Positions 24,713 to 39,000 of a DNA stretch of 64,000 nt are shown one piece after another. Source of the stretch: Fremontodendron californicum (Eukaryota; Streptophyta; Magnoliopsida; Malvales; Malvaceae); assembly GCA_030761205.1 (NCBI GenBank), contig JAULJL010000015.1, positions 4,130,001-4,194,000 on the forward strand. Reading direction: 5' to 3'. The position numbers were made by a program, and so were the translations under genes. The notes below the pieces were generated by a model. It was given only the letters and a program-made list of their open reading frames with translations. It ran no database searches and was not told the DNA's origin. Numbering within the stretch: position 1 is the stretch's first letter; each line of letters begins with the position of its first letter.

Positions 24713-26312
24713 AAATACAAAAAGTTGTTAAAATCACTATTATGAACAATAACAAAAATGCTAAATTTGTGAATGTGATGGCAGGCCAATGCAAGCAATC
24801 TAGCATTACAATTTACCAATGATTGTAAATGGAACATAATGATGATTGTGATTTGTGAGTTATAGGAGGAGGGTTAACTTAAGTAACCAACAACAAGTGG
24901 CAAAGTTTAGATAATTTATTGTACATTACAATTATAAAAATTTGTTTCTATTAAAAGAAACAAACTTTTCTCCTAATTTATATTATTATTAAAATGACTG
25001 ATTAAGTTGATGTAACGATTTAAAAAGATATTAACTCAATTGATAAATTTATTAAAAAAATAAAATAAATTTATAATATAAAATGTTATTAAAAGTGTTT
25101 TACATATGACATCATCAAATAATATTTTTATTTTAAAATATATATTAACTAAAAAAAAAAAGAATTAAGTAGACATGTAAAACTTTATTTTTATTCAAAG
25201 AGAAACACATCTTAGTAATCCAGTAATCCGTTAGAAATGGAAAGGAAGGAGTCAGTTACAGGTATGACGGGGAAATATATAAAGGGCTGTGATTTCTCCA
25301 TCACGACATCTCAAATCGAATTTTATTCTAGACTCAGTCGCAGTGAAATATTACTCTACTTTTTCTTTTTTCGTACAGGTCCACCGCATCGACTTGCCAA
25401 ATTGCTCGAAGCACCAGAAAAAAACTTCACTGAGATGGGGAGAAGTTTATAGAAAACTAGAAACGAAAAGGCAGGGGGTGGGGAACTGGGGATGGGGTGG
25501 GCATCTTTTTTAATATAATTAATAATTATTATTAGCGAGAGCCAAGGGACTGAGACACGCGATGTGCACCTGTGCCCACCATTTTGGTTTAATGGGTATA
25601 CTGTTTCCTTTCCTTTCTGTCTCTTCTTTTCATTATCTTTCTCTCACACGCATTTCATCGAACAAGCAAAAATAAAAGGGTATTTTTTTTATCAATGATT
25701 TTATATTTTTAAAAATCAATAAATTTATGATTTTTTGTGTACCATACCACACCAAACACTTTCCCACAAAAAACCAACAAAAAACAAACAAACACGTTCC
25801 ATCATCATCATCAATTCATCATTTGAGAAACCTTTTGCAATTTGTTTCAACTTCCGTTCACTTTCCGGCAAACAGTTTCCATACTCTTCCTGCCGTCTGT
25901 CATCTGAGCAAGTAACCGTTAAGTCTGTTAATCTTTACCTTTGACTCTTTCTGCTTGTTTAAATTTTAGTTAATTTTCAGCTTTTATATGGACATGTTGT
26001 GAGATGTGTAAAAAAAGCTCAGTGCTTTGAATTTGGGTTTCATTGGAAAGTAGTTTTTTTTTTTATAAGTCGATTTGGTATGTGGGTTGCTCTTACTTGG
26101 AATCATGGATGTGTTGGTGTACTGTTTTTGGACTTTTGGGCCAGAACTGAAGCTGATTAGTTGTAATTAGTATTATAGTTTTTCTAATTTGGGGTTTTGA
26201 AGCTCTGATCTGTAGCTGGAATAGGGTTAAAGTTCTGGTTGTTTGTTGTTAAATTGTCTTTTTTGAGGTTAAATTACTGGGTTTGGATCTTCTGGTTATC
26301 TGGGTTTGATAA
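24713..26312 (+). promoter_or_regulatory. Upstream region, promoter and leader of the SPL gene
   Basis: 24989-25080 carries a diverged dispersed-repeat copy (TTAAGTTGATGTAACGATTTAAAAAG). 25230-25560 is unique-looking sequence with balanced composition. 25560-25911 is CT- and AC-rich, as expected of a leader. A donor-like AA/GTAACCGTT at 25911-25912 suggests a 5' UTR intron reaching to roughly 26225, but the acceptor is not certain. Short ORFs at 25237-25513 and 25727-25944 show no domain. Confidence 0.45.
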
Positions 26313-29300
26313 ATGGAGGCTAGATTTGGAAGTGAAGCTCATCATTTTTATGGTATGAATCCGGCGGATTTGCGGGCAGTCGGGAAAAGGGCAGTGGAGT
26401 GGGATTTGAATGATTGGAAATGGGATGGTGACCTTTTCATTGCTAGCTCGATAAATCCGGTGTCTGCTCATAGCATGGGAAGGCAGTTTTTTCCTCTGGG
26501 GTCTGGGATTCCTGGGAATTCATCCAATAGTTCATCGTCGTGCTCTGACGAAGTGAATCCGGAAACTCAGAAAGGGAAAAGGGAATTGGAGAAGAAGAGG
26601 AGGGTTATTGTGGTCGAAGATGACAGTCTGAATGAAGAAGCAGGTAGCCTTACTTTGAAGCTTGGGGCCCAAGGTGGTCATGGCTATCCAATCACCCAAA
26701 GGGAGATGAGAAATTGTGAGGGAACTAGTGGGAAGAAGACTAAGTTGAGCGGAGGTTCTGGAAACCGTGCGGTTTGTCAGGTTGAGGACTGTGGGGCTGA
26801 TCTGAGCAATGGCAAGGATTATCATAGACGGCATAAGGTTTGTGAGATGCATTCCAAGGCTGGTAAGGCACTGGTCGGAAATGCCATGCAGCGATTTTGT
26901 CAGCAGTGTAGTAGGTAAGCATTTAAGATTTGCAGTGCTTTGCAGAAATGAAAGAGGCTAGTTTAATTTGTAGAAATTCTGACAGGCAGAAAGTCTTGTT
27001 GATTTTGTGTACTTCAAGCTGAAAATCAATATTGTTTGGTTTTTTGTAGGTTTCATGTCCTTCAAGAGTTTGATGAAGGTAAGAGAAGCTGTCGCAGACG
27101 TTTGGCTGGCCACAATAAAAGGAGGAGGAAAACAAACCCTGACACTGTTGTCAACGGCAATTCACTGAATGATGAGCAGACTAGTGGTTATCTATTGTTA
27201 AGTCTTTTGAGGATACTTTCTAACATGCATTGTAAGTAACTCAATGGCTTTTCCACTACAATCAATACTAGTGGGTTTATCTGTTGATTTATAACCTTTG
27301 TTCATTTTTTTCTCTGAACAATGGGGCTCAATTTTTCGTACTTCACAATCATTTTCCCCATTTTTTTTGGGGGGGGGAGTAAGGCGATTTGATGGCTATG
27401 TTTGAACAAGCAATGCAAAAAGAAATTTCAACTAGTTTATCATGCACTTTCTCTGAAATCTATATTTTAGGTTTACTTAGAAGTGTTCTTTTTGGCCATA
27501 AAAAAAAAAAAAAAAAAACTTAGAACTTAGACATAAAAGAGCTGGCTCTTTGATAGTGGCATGATTCTATTTGTCATATTTTTGCCTGGAATATTTTGTA
27601 TTTGCTTTTGCCTTACATGGGGGTGAATGATTCTGTTTTTCCTAAATTACAGCTAGCAAATCTGACCAGACCACAGATCAGGATGTGCTATCTCATCTTC
27701 TAAGGAGCCTTGCAAACCATACTGGTGAACAAGGGGGAAGAAACATATCTGGGCTTTTGCCAGAACCTCAAGATTCAGAAGCTGTTTCGGCTCTGTTCTC
27801 GAATGGTCAAGGCCTTCCTCAGCCTTTCAAGCAACACATCACTGAACCTGCATCAGAGATGCCACAAAAAGGAGTGTGTTCTCATGATACTAGGGGTGCC
27901 GAAGTCCAAGGCAATACAGCTGGAGCGGTCAAGATGAATAATTTTGATTTGAATGACATATATGTTGACTCGGACGATGGCGCAGATGACATAGAAGGGT
28001 TACCTGCACCTTTGAATACAGGGACTAGCTCCCTTGATTGCCCTTCATGGGTCCAACAAGACTCTCATCAGTCAAGTCCACCGCAGACCAGCAGGAATTC
28101 AGATTCAGCATCTGCCCAATCACCTTCTAGTTCCAGTGGTGATGCTCAGGTATCTTTATGTTGCATAATATGCATGATTGAATGCCATTTGTCGATTAAA
28201 ATTCCGTGGAATATTACTCTTAGGTATAGGATGGCTTGATTTTATGAAGGAGGTTCAAATTGTGCCACAAGTTTATGTTCTAGCAGTCATGCCCCTTCTC
28301 TGAACATCAATCTATGAAGAACTCCTCACAAAGGTGTAGAATGAGCCAGGTTATGGCCTCATTGAGGAATCATGCATGGCAAAGTTAGCATGATTATGCT
28401 GACCTCAAGTATTTACTTAAAAGAATTCTAGACAGTGTCTGATGAATATAACATAGGCAGGGAGTTTATCTCTTGTGTCATGACAAGCAGTACAACTGAA
28501 TATTTTCATGATCCATCTCCTCTGTCGAGTAATATGTATAGTGTCATAAAATTATATGTCATTAAAATTTTAACCTCTGATAATTTGTTTTTGACTTTAA
28601 CCATTGCAGAGCCGTACAGATAGGATTGTGTTTAAACTATTTGGGAAAGTACCAAATGATTTTCCTCTGGTCTTACGAGCACAGGTGCATAAAAGTTTTT
28701 GAATGCGACTTTACTTTAGGGTTTGCTTCCTCAGAAAGTATACTTATGTAAAATGTTTGAACTTCCAGATTCTTGACTGGCTATCTCATAGTCCCACTGA
28801 CATTGAGAGCTATATTAGGCCTGGTTGCATTGTTCTGACAATTTACCTTTGTCAAGCTGAGGCTGCATGGGATGAAGTAAGTTTGATTTATGTGACACTA
28901 TGTATTTTTATCTTCTTTGCTTTTAAATTCTGTCAATTTCTTCATAATTTTAATCCTCTAGCATCTTTTGTCAGCTTCGCTGTGATCTGAGTTTCAGTTT
29001 GAGTCGGCTTCTGGATTGTTCAGATGGCACTTTCTGGAAGACTGGATGGATTTGTATAAGGCTGCAAGATCAGATAGCATTCATTTATAATGGTCTTTTT
29101 AGTCTTTATCTTTATCTTTCTTGGTATTTATTTAATTGATATGTCCAAATAATTGGCCAGCAGGAGCACTTTTCTATGCAGGATTGAATATTCTGACCAA
29201 TTTATTTTTATGCTGCAGGTCAGGTTGTCGTAGATACATCTTTACCTCTCAGAAGCAACCATTGTAGTAAAATTTTGAGCGTCAAACCAATTGCAGTATC

Positions 29301-31709
29301 TGCAACTGAGAGTGCTCAGTTTTCGGTTAAAGGTATCAATCTGTCTCGGCCAGCCACAAGGTATTCTTTACTCTTTTCTTGCAGTGAATATTTCTTGTGT
29401 CATTTTAACCCTCAATGGCTTGAATTGATCCTTAGGAGTGTATGTAAAATTAGATTTCTATGTTTGCTCTAGAGCCTTTTATATTATTGGGTTTCCTATC
29501 CCAGGTTGCTCTGTGCAGTAGAAGGGAAGTATCTGGTACAGGAAGCTACTCATGAGTTGATGGATGATTTCAAGGAGCAAGATGAGCTTCAGTGCGTTAA
29601 CTTTTCTTGCTCTATCCCTACTGTGACTGGAAGAGGATTCATTGAGGTGGCCTTTTTCTATTTCTTATAGTCGATCCTGTTGCTCCCCCTCCTCCCTTGC
29701 TGTTTGTCTTTGATACGGATTATATGTGAATTCTAGTGAAGTTCCTTTTAATGGAGTGAGAGGTTACAATGTAGATTGTGGATAATAGGTGTAGTTTTAG
29801 TACGTCCAAGCTTGGTGTTAACTTTAGTACTTCTTTGAGGTGAACTTTTGTAATTCCTTGCATGAACTTCCATCTTATTCTAGGGGACTTGGGGGAGGGG
29901 GGAGAGAAGAGGAAGGTCCTAGGGCGATAGGTATTTAAGGCAAATGGTGTGAACTTTATCTAAATTCTTAGAAGTATTTATAGTGGATCGTAGAAGATGC
30001 TTGGGTGCTTCCACAACTTTCATAAATTCATGGCTGGCTCTGCGACTATTTGTATTTATGGTGAAAATGTAGAGAAAGATGTAGAAGCACGACTCTTTCT
30101 GGTTTTCCGTTGCATTGTATTCTCTAGTCACTATGTTCTTTTCATGGAGTGGGAAATAAATAGAATCTACTGTAATATCTGTCTTTGCTTCTTTTCTTTT
30201 TTCTTTTACATACATGCATGTGATAAAAGATGCATATTATATAATTTATTATGAATATGCCTTTCTTTAGCTGAAGTTGGCATTTCCTTGATCTTCTCCA
30301 GATTGAAGACAATGGTTTGAATAGCAGTTTCTTCCCTTTCATAGTTGCTGAGGAGGATGTTTGTTCAGAGATCCGTATGCTTGAGAGTTTACTGGAGATT
30401 ACTGACACTGAAGCAGATGTTGACAGAACTGGAAAAATGGAAGCCAAAAATCAAGCCATGGACTTCATTCAAGAAGTTGGTTGGCTTCTTCATAGAAGTC
30501 AATTGAAGTCTAGATTGGGCCACTTGGATCCTAACCCAGAATCCTTTCCTCTAAGGCGGTTCAAGTGGCTTATGGATTTCTCTATGGACCATGAATGGTG
30601 TGCTGTAGTAAAGAAACTCTTAAATATTCTTCTTGATGGAATAGTGGGTTCAGGGGAGCACCCTTCCCTTAACCTTGCATTAACAGAGCTGGGTCTTCTT
30701 CACAGAGCTGTTAGGAGAAACTGTAGACCTCTAGTGGAGCTCCTTTTAAGATTTGTCCCTGAGAATGCTTCAGATAGATTAGGATTTGAGAACGAGATGG
30801 TAGCTGGTGGTGTTCATAACAGCTTCTTGTTTAGACCTGATGTCCTAGGCCCTGCAGGTTTGACTCCTCTTCACATTGCAGCCGGTAAAGATGGTTCTGA
30901 GGACGTGTTGGATGCATTAACTGATGATCCTGGAAAGGTAATCCCTTATTAATTTATTTTTGAGCATGCTAGGAAGGGAACTACAGGAATTGTTGTTTCC
31001 ATTTTCTAGCAAGAATTTTGATGATATTCTGAAATGCATTTCTCTGTACCTCGTTCAATCTGGATTCTGTCCGCCATGAGTACAATTGCTTGTTTCAAAA
31101 TTGCTAGGACTCTATCACCCACCCGATGAGTGCACTCTTGTGATAAACTGCCAACACACTCCCCCCAACACTTCTACAAGGATTTGAACATGTGTTCTTT
31201 GCTTAGAAATGTCCTCTGAAAAACAATCGTGTCTATTTTCCATTCAGGTCGGCATTGATGCTTGGAAGAGTGCTCGAGACATCACCGGCTCTACGCCTGA
31301 AGATTATGCTCGCTTACGTGGCCACTACTCATACATCCACCTGGTACAGAAGAAAATTAATAAGAGACCACCTTCTGGGCTTGTGGTGGTTGACATTCCT
31401 GGTGCCCTCTCTGATTGCAGCAGCACAAAGCAGAAGCAAAATAAGGAGTCAACCTCCAGCTTTGAGATTGGCCAGCTTGAATTAAGATCCATGAAGAGAC
31501 ATTGCAAGCTTTGTGATCAGAAGCTGGCTTATGGCTATGGATATGGAACAGGCAGCAGCAGGTCATTGGTTTACAGGCCTGCAATGCTCTCAATGGTAGC
31601 AGTGGCTGCCGTATGCGTCTGTGTTGCTCTACTATTTAAGAGCTGTCCTGAAGTTCTGTACGTGTTCCGTCCCTTCAGGTGGGAATTGTTGGACTACGGA
31701 ACAAGCTGA
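26313..31709 (+). CDS. SPL12: SQUAMOSA promoter-binding-like transcription factor, SPL1/SPL12 type, 987 aa
   Basis: Ten exons: 26313-26914, 27050-27231, 27653-28149, 28610-28684, 28769-28876, 28975-29092, 29219-29360, 29505-29646, 30302-30937 and 31248-31709. All junctions are GT-AG and the total is 2964 nt. The N-terminus has the clade phrase VEWDLNDWKWDGDLF. The SBP DNA-binding domain (about 153-230) has both zinc sites (CQVEDC...CEMH and CQQCSRFH...C) and the basic nuclear-localisation tail KRSCRRRLAGHNKRRRK. It is split by intron 1 inside the Ser-Arg-Phe run, the usual position. A long C-terminal half has an ankyrin-type segment (about 805-830, GLTPLHIAAG) and a hydrophobic stretch at about 947-966. 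SPL1/SPL12 clade members bind GTAC-core sites and act in development and heat tolerance. No miR156 site was noticed in the exons, as expected for this clade. SPL1 and SPL12 cannot be told apart here. Confidence 0.95.
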
Positions 31710-33083
31710 AGTCCACTAACTCTCCCTCCCTCCCTAAGTCGTCGGTAACATTTAATAGGTGGTTTGTATTTGTAATCCGTTTATAATAAGACTGTAAAAT
31801 TGAGATTTGGTGTATCACACCAGTGTTTGGACTGAGTTTTGGATGCAGTAATATTGTTGACATATATATATATATATATGTAATATTTATTTGTTGTTCA
31901 GTCATCAATGTAATGTTATCAGGGTATTAACATAATAACAACATGCATAGGTCTCTCTCTGGGTCTGGGGTCTGAAGTCTTTAACTTTGAAATTGATAGC
32001 GAGGTAGCATTGTAACCATTATATTATCTTATTATATAATAATAAAATTCTGCGTTGCTGCAGCAGTAAAGAATTTCTGGTGATGGTCCTTTTATCTTAA
32101 AAAGTGATTCTTAAAGGGTTTGTGTTTTAAGGTATTTTTTAATGTTAGTTAATATATTATTTGTAGTAACAATATTATATTAATTATAAAAATTTATAGT
32201 TTTATTCATTTTTTTTAATATATTGGATAAAAATATTATTACATATAATAACTTTAAAGATTATTATGAAGTGATTTGTTAACAAAATCTATTCTTAAAA
32301 AACGAACAGTTAAGTTTTTATTGTGTTTTCCTAGGGGTAAAAACTATGTCTAAAAAGGATTTCAACACTCTTTGATTCCTGATTGGTAGGGAAATGGGAA
32401 GATTAATGAGGTTAGTTTTACCCATGGTCGGCATTTTTCTCCAGGTGTCTCCCGTGAATGGTTTGGTAGTTGTGTACAAAACAAAGTGCATTAAGATGAA
32501 GAAGCCAAAGGCTACGGTCCCCAAAACAGCCCGGCAATATCCGCTTCAAAATCTCTTCTTCACAGACAAATGCAGCCGAGCTAATTTGTGAAGAATGACC
32601 CACCAATTGCTAGACCGATAATTCACGTGAAGATAAAAAGCCTCTTCTTCTTTGAGCACTTTTTCACTCTCTTTTTTTTCCTTATAAAAAACCTTTTTCC
32701 ATTACATTGCAATGAAATAACTCCTGCCCTTTAACTGTTCGTTAAAATGGCAATGACAATGCCCCTGAGGATTGATTAAACGTGTTTCAGTTGCATAATT
32801 TTCGGTATTTTTAGCGCGAACTCTCTCTTTTATGACAATTTTAAGTGAAACAATAAATAAAATATAATTAAAGCAGAATAGGATGACACTAACATTTACA
32901 AGTGCTCAATGGCAGAAACTGTCTTTGTTAGACTAACCGTTGAGATATATAGAGGATAGAGTTGTTTGTTAGGGTTACAGAAACTGATTATAGGAATATG
33001 TATACAATTAATTGGCAAATAAATTTATACTTTACAGAAGCTTGCCTGAGAGGTTAGAAACTCAAGTAGAAGCATATTAATTA
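31710..33083. other. Intergenic region between SPL 3' end and PDR transporter 3' end
   Basis: The two genes converge here. AATAAAATTCTG near 32040 and a (TA)n tract at 31861-31879 lie in the probable SPL 3' UTR or flank. Apart from the MITE at 32112-32295, short ORFs on both strands at 32318-32606 overlap one another and show no domain. Nothing else is recognised. Confidence 0.5.
32112..32295. mobile_element. Short AT-rich MITE-like element, copy 2
   Basis: Matches 24530-24712 in order and content: TTTTAAGGTATTTTTTAATG, AGTTAATATATTATTTGTAG, ATATTATATTAATTATAAAA, TTTAATATATTGGATAAA, and an end TTTGTTAACAAAA. Located about 400 bp 3' of the SPL stop codon. Confidence 0.6.
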
Positions 33084-36000
33084 TTATCTCCTTTGATAGT
33101 TTAGTTTAGCTATACCATATGTAAAAACAGATGCAAAGACAAGTGGAAAAGCAAGAAGTACAATGGCTATGATGGGTAAATCTTGATGTTTATATCCATA
33201 CTGACTGTCCAAGAAGGCGTTGAGTGCTTTTTGCTCTCCGAATGCTGTGATTTCTTCCTTTATATCTCCATATTGTGAAGTGAGAAGACCTTTCAGGGAC
33301 CACGATGTTGGGCAAATCCAGTAGCCCCAAACCCACCATTTAGGAAATTTCTGCAAGTAAAAAAGTAGCAGATATGAGTTACTTTAGATATCTATAAAAA
33401 TGACTGAAGTATTGATGGTAGCTGTAATGCAAATGAAGCATCAATTTAGTTGTTTAAGTATTTAAGCTGAAGCATGTTCTCCTTATCATTAATCTAATCA
33501 TTCTGCTATTTACATTTTACAGGTGCCTAACTGATTAATATTATTGGGAATTATAGAAGTTGTGAATTGAAATTGGGTTTCACTTAGCAAGACAAGACAG
33601 AATTGGCTTACCGGTCCTGGTATGAGGTACCCCGAGAACAAGCTCATCAATGTGTAACAGAGGCTTGCAAATATTGTAGCCACTTGGTAAGTTGGAGTCA
33701 AAGAAACCAACATCATGCCTAAATATTTGTAATAGAGCAGTGTACAAAACATGGTGTAGAAGTACCAAAATACTTTGTAAGCTGATACATTGAAGTTTAC
33801 AGCTGGATATGTGATTGTCAGGAATAATACTGATTCAATAAAGATATATGGAATCTCAATAATCACCTGCAAATATGGAGCAAATTTATACTAAGATATG
33901 TGACCTTCAAAGATCTCATAGTACTTTTTATAAATTTTTTACCTGTGCCAATGAGTATGCCCATGAGGAGTACATTCTGGCGAATCTTTCACGGTAGACA
34001 ATTGTCCGCTGAGTAGCTACGAATGGAAGAACAGATGAACAATTGCTTATTCCGGTGAATATCATGAAAACATACATCGATCCCATTATGTTGAAAAAAT
34101 CCTGCTCATCATGTCTTCAGAAAGGGGAATAGAATGTCAGCATGTCATATGGTAAGTATATAATCTAATATACTCCAAGAAATTAATTTTTGTAGTTTTT
34201 ACTTCAGTTTTTCTATAGTTTACAGTAAAATTCATATAAAATCTGATTCTTTTCTCTTTCCACCAAGTAACTTTCTTAACTATTTGCTAGGATTTTAGTA
34301 CATTCTTTTGAAACATGAGTTGTTAGGGTATGCTAAATGACACTTACTAATTAACTTGATCATGACTTAATCCTATTGCTTAATTTTTTTTTGTTAATCT
34401 GTTAAATTTTAGTTTGTATGTCCTACTAACTTCTCTTACTCTCGCCTCCTCTATCTTCTTTAAATTTTAGCATGAGGAGACAAGTTTTTAGTACTAATAC
34501 CTTTTCCTTGTCTCTTTTAGCATTATATTCTATCCTTGTAAATAAAGCCACCAATTTGAACAGGAAATTTGATGTGTACAAATGGTTATCAAGAAGATGT
34601 TCTAGAATGCTTTCCTTATCAAAGGAGAATACATACATGGGCATTTGTACGTAGATGTAGTTAGATTGGTAGAATGCTTGAGTAGTTAGACTGACAAAAT
34701 GAAAAAATAAAATTTCATTAAATGGTTATTTTTTTCTTTTTGGTACAAAAGTCTCATTAAGTTAGACTAGTGAAAACATGCAAATTTAAAGTAGTACTAC
34801 CAGAATGTCCAACAACCATATTTGTTAGGGCTTGTCGATGTTCAACTTACTTTATGAAGATAGATTTTATGTTAACTCTATGACATAAATCTTGGTGATG
34901 CTTCATAAACGAAAATTTCTTAGTATAGCTATGTGATCATGGTGTTTAAATGATTGGCAATAATAGTAAAGGGAGAAAAAAGAGCTATAAAGCAGCTTAC
35001 AGGTTCTGTCCTTTCTGCCAAAGTAAGGCTCCATATAACCAAGAAGACAAAATAGTAAATGCCAAGCGTACTAAGTTGTATTTGGGACTTCTCCAATAGG
35101 ACAAGTGTTGTTTCCAAAGGCATGCTTTGAGTTGCTCCCATCCATTTTGTGGAAAGGGTGTAGAAAAATGTAGTTGCTCTGAACCCTGTGCTGGAAGGCT
35201 TAGGCTTTTGACTATTTCTTTGTTTCTCCTACAGAGAAGGAACATTATCATATCACTTGGTATGATAAATAAAAGTTAGACATGAGAAACGTTATTTGAT
35301 AAAAGCTTTGTTCTATTACTTTGTGGTTGGGAGGTGCTGTAAGAAAGCAAAGAAGGTGCATGCTGAAACACTTAACTGATTGTGTAAGTTCTACGAAAAA
35401 CTAAATGGGGATGGTTTCAGTGATTGGGTGAAAAATATAAAATTGTTTGATTCGAATGTTGTTAAGAGTGTTTATGGCTCCTTGAACTAAAATCAAAAGA
35501 AAAACTGCAAAATACCGAATGTGGTATCTTTAATACTTATCCTGGTTAGTGGTGAAGCCTTGACAAATTAATAGTTTTTTTTAACTCATTTATGATAATG
35601 AACTTACTTGTAGAGATGAGATTCTTTGTAGAGACAGGCAAAGTCTATTCCAAGTTGAGCCTCTGCAGAAGGATTAGTGACTTCTAACATCCACGTTGCT
35701 GGGTTATGGTTTTCTTTAATTTTTGGTACTCCAGGTATTCCCTGCCAGAAGGGTGTAAAATGTTGTCATGAGAATAGGATGAGTTAAAAAGCGAGTCACA
35801 ATAGTCAATAGAAAGGCCATTTATTTTACTTATGGTGCTATTCCTCTATTATAATATCATTTTCATGACTAACATGGGAAGGAATGTCCTAGGCTCCTAG
35901 CTAGAAAGCATTTAGACATGTAATGCAAAATAAACTTTACGTAGTGATATTGTTTATTAGATTACCTCAAAGTATTCGATAAGCCTACTTGAATGCTGAC

Positions 36001-39000
36001 CCAGTTCTCCAGAATATATCATTTGTCCTCCTCTTTTCATCAAAATGAGCTGTAAGGATATGCACATGTTATGTAAAAACAAATATGGCACCCAATAATC
36101 TTTATTTAGGCCTGAATGCTTCCATCCTATTAACTTGGCATATTTCTCCACTTCCAGTAGTTTCATAAGCTGGAAGGAAGATGAAAATTAACTTGCATTT
36201 AATTAGCAAACCTTTGGTGAGAAATTTTCTATTAACATAATAATTGACCCAACCAATGGATTTTTCATATTTTAGCTTATGATGAGGAGCTAAAAAAAAA
36301 AAAAAAAGAAGTAAGCTATAATAGCCTCTCTTTGGTGTTTATGGTCTTGCTGCCTGATTAAGTCACATCTAATAACATATATTAGTACATTTAAAATATT
36401 TAAAATGTGAAAAAAACATCAGAATAATATCTTAAAAGGCTAAGTTGTAATTTTTATTACAGGAAATAGTTACCATGTATGTGAATCTGCCAGTTAATTA
36501 CCTCATCAAATGCTTCAAATATGTCAATACTTGGCTGATGAATGGTGCATACAATTGTCCTCTTTGTGTTAACAATATTCTTCACAACTCGCATGACAAT
36601 TGCAGCTGCTCTTGCATCTAAACCGGAAGTAGGCTCATCCATAAATATTATGGATGGATTAGAAACAAGTTCTACTGCTATAGTTAGTCGTTTACGCTGC
36701 TCTGGTGATATTCCATTTACACGAGGGACGCCAACTAAAGCATCTTTGATTTCATCCAACTCAATCATTTGAAGAACCTCTGCTACAAATTCCTGTTAGA
36801 TAGGTAAGTGAGTCAAACATTTTGAGCAATTTATTCATAACCATGATATAATTCTAGCATGTATACAAGTCCTAGGGACAATTTAAGCCAATGTCACACC
36901 TATCTGGGTGATGGTTTGCTACTTATTTATTTGTTCAATTTTTTACACTTTCCTTTTTCTACATAAAATATATACAGTTTTTCCAGTTCAATGCAAAGGT
37001 ATAAAAGTACTGCCTCAACTGATCCTTTCTAGATAAAAAGGTTATGGGTGGGTAAGGATAGGTCTGAGTTTTGGATCTTTGCCTAGCAAGTGCACGCTAT
37101 TTAATTAAACTATGTAAACTTGAATAAAGTTTGAACATGTCTTACCAATCTTTTATGCTTATCAATCTCGATTGGTAGACGTAACCAAGCTGAGTACATC
37201 ACTGATTCCTCTACCGTAATCAGTGGAGAATGGATGTCAGTTTGCTCACAGTAAGCTGATATTCTAGCATATGTCTCTTGGACTTTGGGGTACCCTCCAA
37301 TTCTTATCTCCCCTTCAATATGACCACCAGTTTTTCTCCCTGAAAGTACATCCATTAGTGTTGTTTTCCCAGCTCCACTAACACCCATCAAAGCTGTGAG
37401 AACTCCAGGCCTAAATGCACCAGTAATATCTTGAAGTAGCTGTAGTCTTTTTTGTGGAAACCCTTGCTCTCTCAGTTTCTAGGAATACATAGAAGGCATT
37501 AGAAAATATTTTATTTATATTTGAAAATGTGGGGAAATATCTTCAGGAATAACATAGTTACCTTAGGAGTATCAACAAAGTATTGCACATCCTCAAATGA
37601 TATCGTTATGGGCTCAAAAGGTAAAACCATCCCTGTAGTAAAAAATGTGATTGTTGTATTGTGGTACAGAAAAAATTACCTGATAACCTATATTATTTGT
37701 TTACTATATATGACATCCAGCAAATGCTCTATGATATAAAGTAGTACTAGACGAACAACAAGAGCTTCTCACCCATAACTTTTGTTTCCGCTAGAGCTTT
37801 TAGAGAGTCAACACTAGGCAATTCTTTTTCCTGAGCTGTGTCACTCAAATCCTCTTTTGCCTTCAGATAAGAAAATCTTTCATGAGAAATAATAGCCCGA
37901 GAACTCCCTGGAGCTGCAACAGCATATACAGGTTAGTACTTTGAAGATTTGATTCATCTCAGTTTTCTTTTCTATCATTATTTTCTTGTATGTGCATGTT
38001 AAGGTACAACTTACGCTTTAAAAGGCTCAAAGCGAAGGTGAATCCAATGTTAAAAATCACCCAGAACCCTATCAATGCTCCTACTGATATCCAGTAGTAG
38101 TAGTCACCGAAGTTTAACCCACGTTTTTCTAGAACTTGCTGTCCTAAGGTGGCATTTGAAGAAGAAACCTGCGAGCGAACAAAGACCAGCAAACATGGGA
38201 GTGTGAGTAGAGATATGCTGATCTGCATTTGACCAACAAATATCAATTGTTTTCCTTTCACCTGTTGCCACCTTGGAGCTAGAAATTCATTTACTGCAAT
38301 TCCGATTTCAGAATATGCAAGTGGTGAAAGCCAAAAGCCCCATTCGACCCAAGCAGGTAGTAAAGCTGCAGGAAGGTTTGGAATATTAATATAAGTGCTT
38401 TACATCTTTATAATCTCCTCATATAAGGAATGAATGGCCTTACGTCGTGGAATTATGAAGCCACTGAATAAAAATATCACCAATAACGTAAAAAGACTAA
38501 AATTTGCTGCAAAAGGTGGATCTCTAACAACTGAAGCAATTAAACGGAATAGTGATATTGCCACTTGATGAACAAGGAAAAGGAGGAGGAGTTGCCGGAA
38601 GAACCTGAAAAAAAAATACTTGGCTTAGAAGATGATAACATTCGTTAAATATTTATCTACTTTAACATAAGAAAAGATAATTTTTGTTAACATAATAAAC
38701 CTTTCTGGTTCAGGACTGTAACCAATCACATAGTATGTAAGAGCTGTCCACAGGAAAGCATCTATCAATGAAAATGGAATCTTTAGAATAGCAGCTGGAA
38801 TGGAATAAGCCCATGCTGGGTAGAAGTGGAAATCTCTTTGCTTATAGAATACTGAAAGTCTGGAAACAGTTAATGCCAACTCTGCAATTCCAGTTGTCAT
38901 AAGTCTTATGAGAGCATAAAACAGGGAACCCAGGTAATAGCTTGCATGGACCATGTCAAGCTTCATCCGAGTGCGAATAAAGATGGTCATCGTTATCAGT

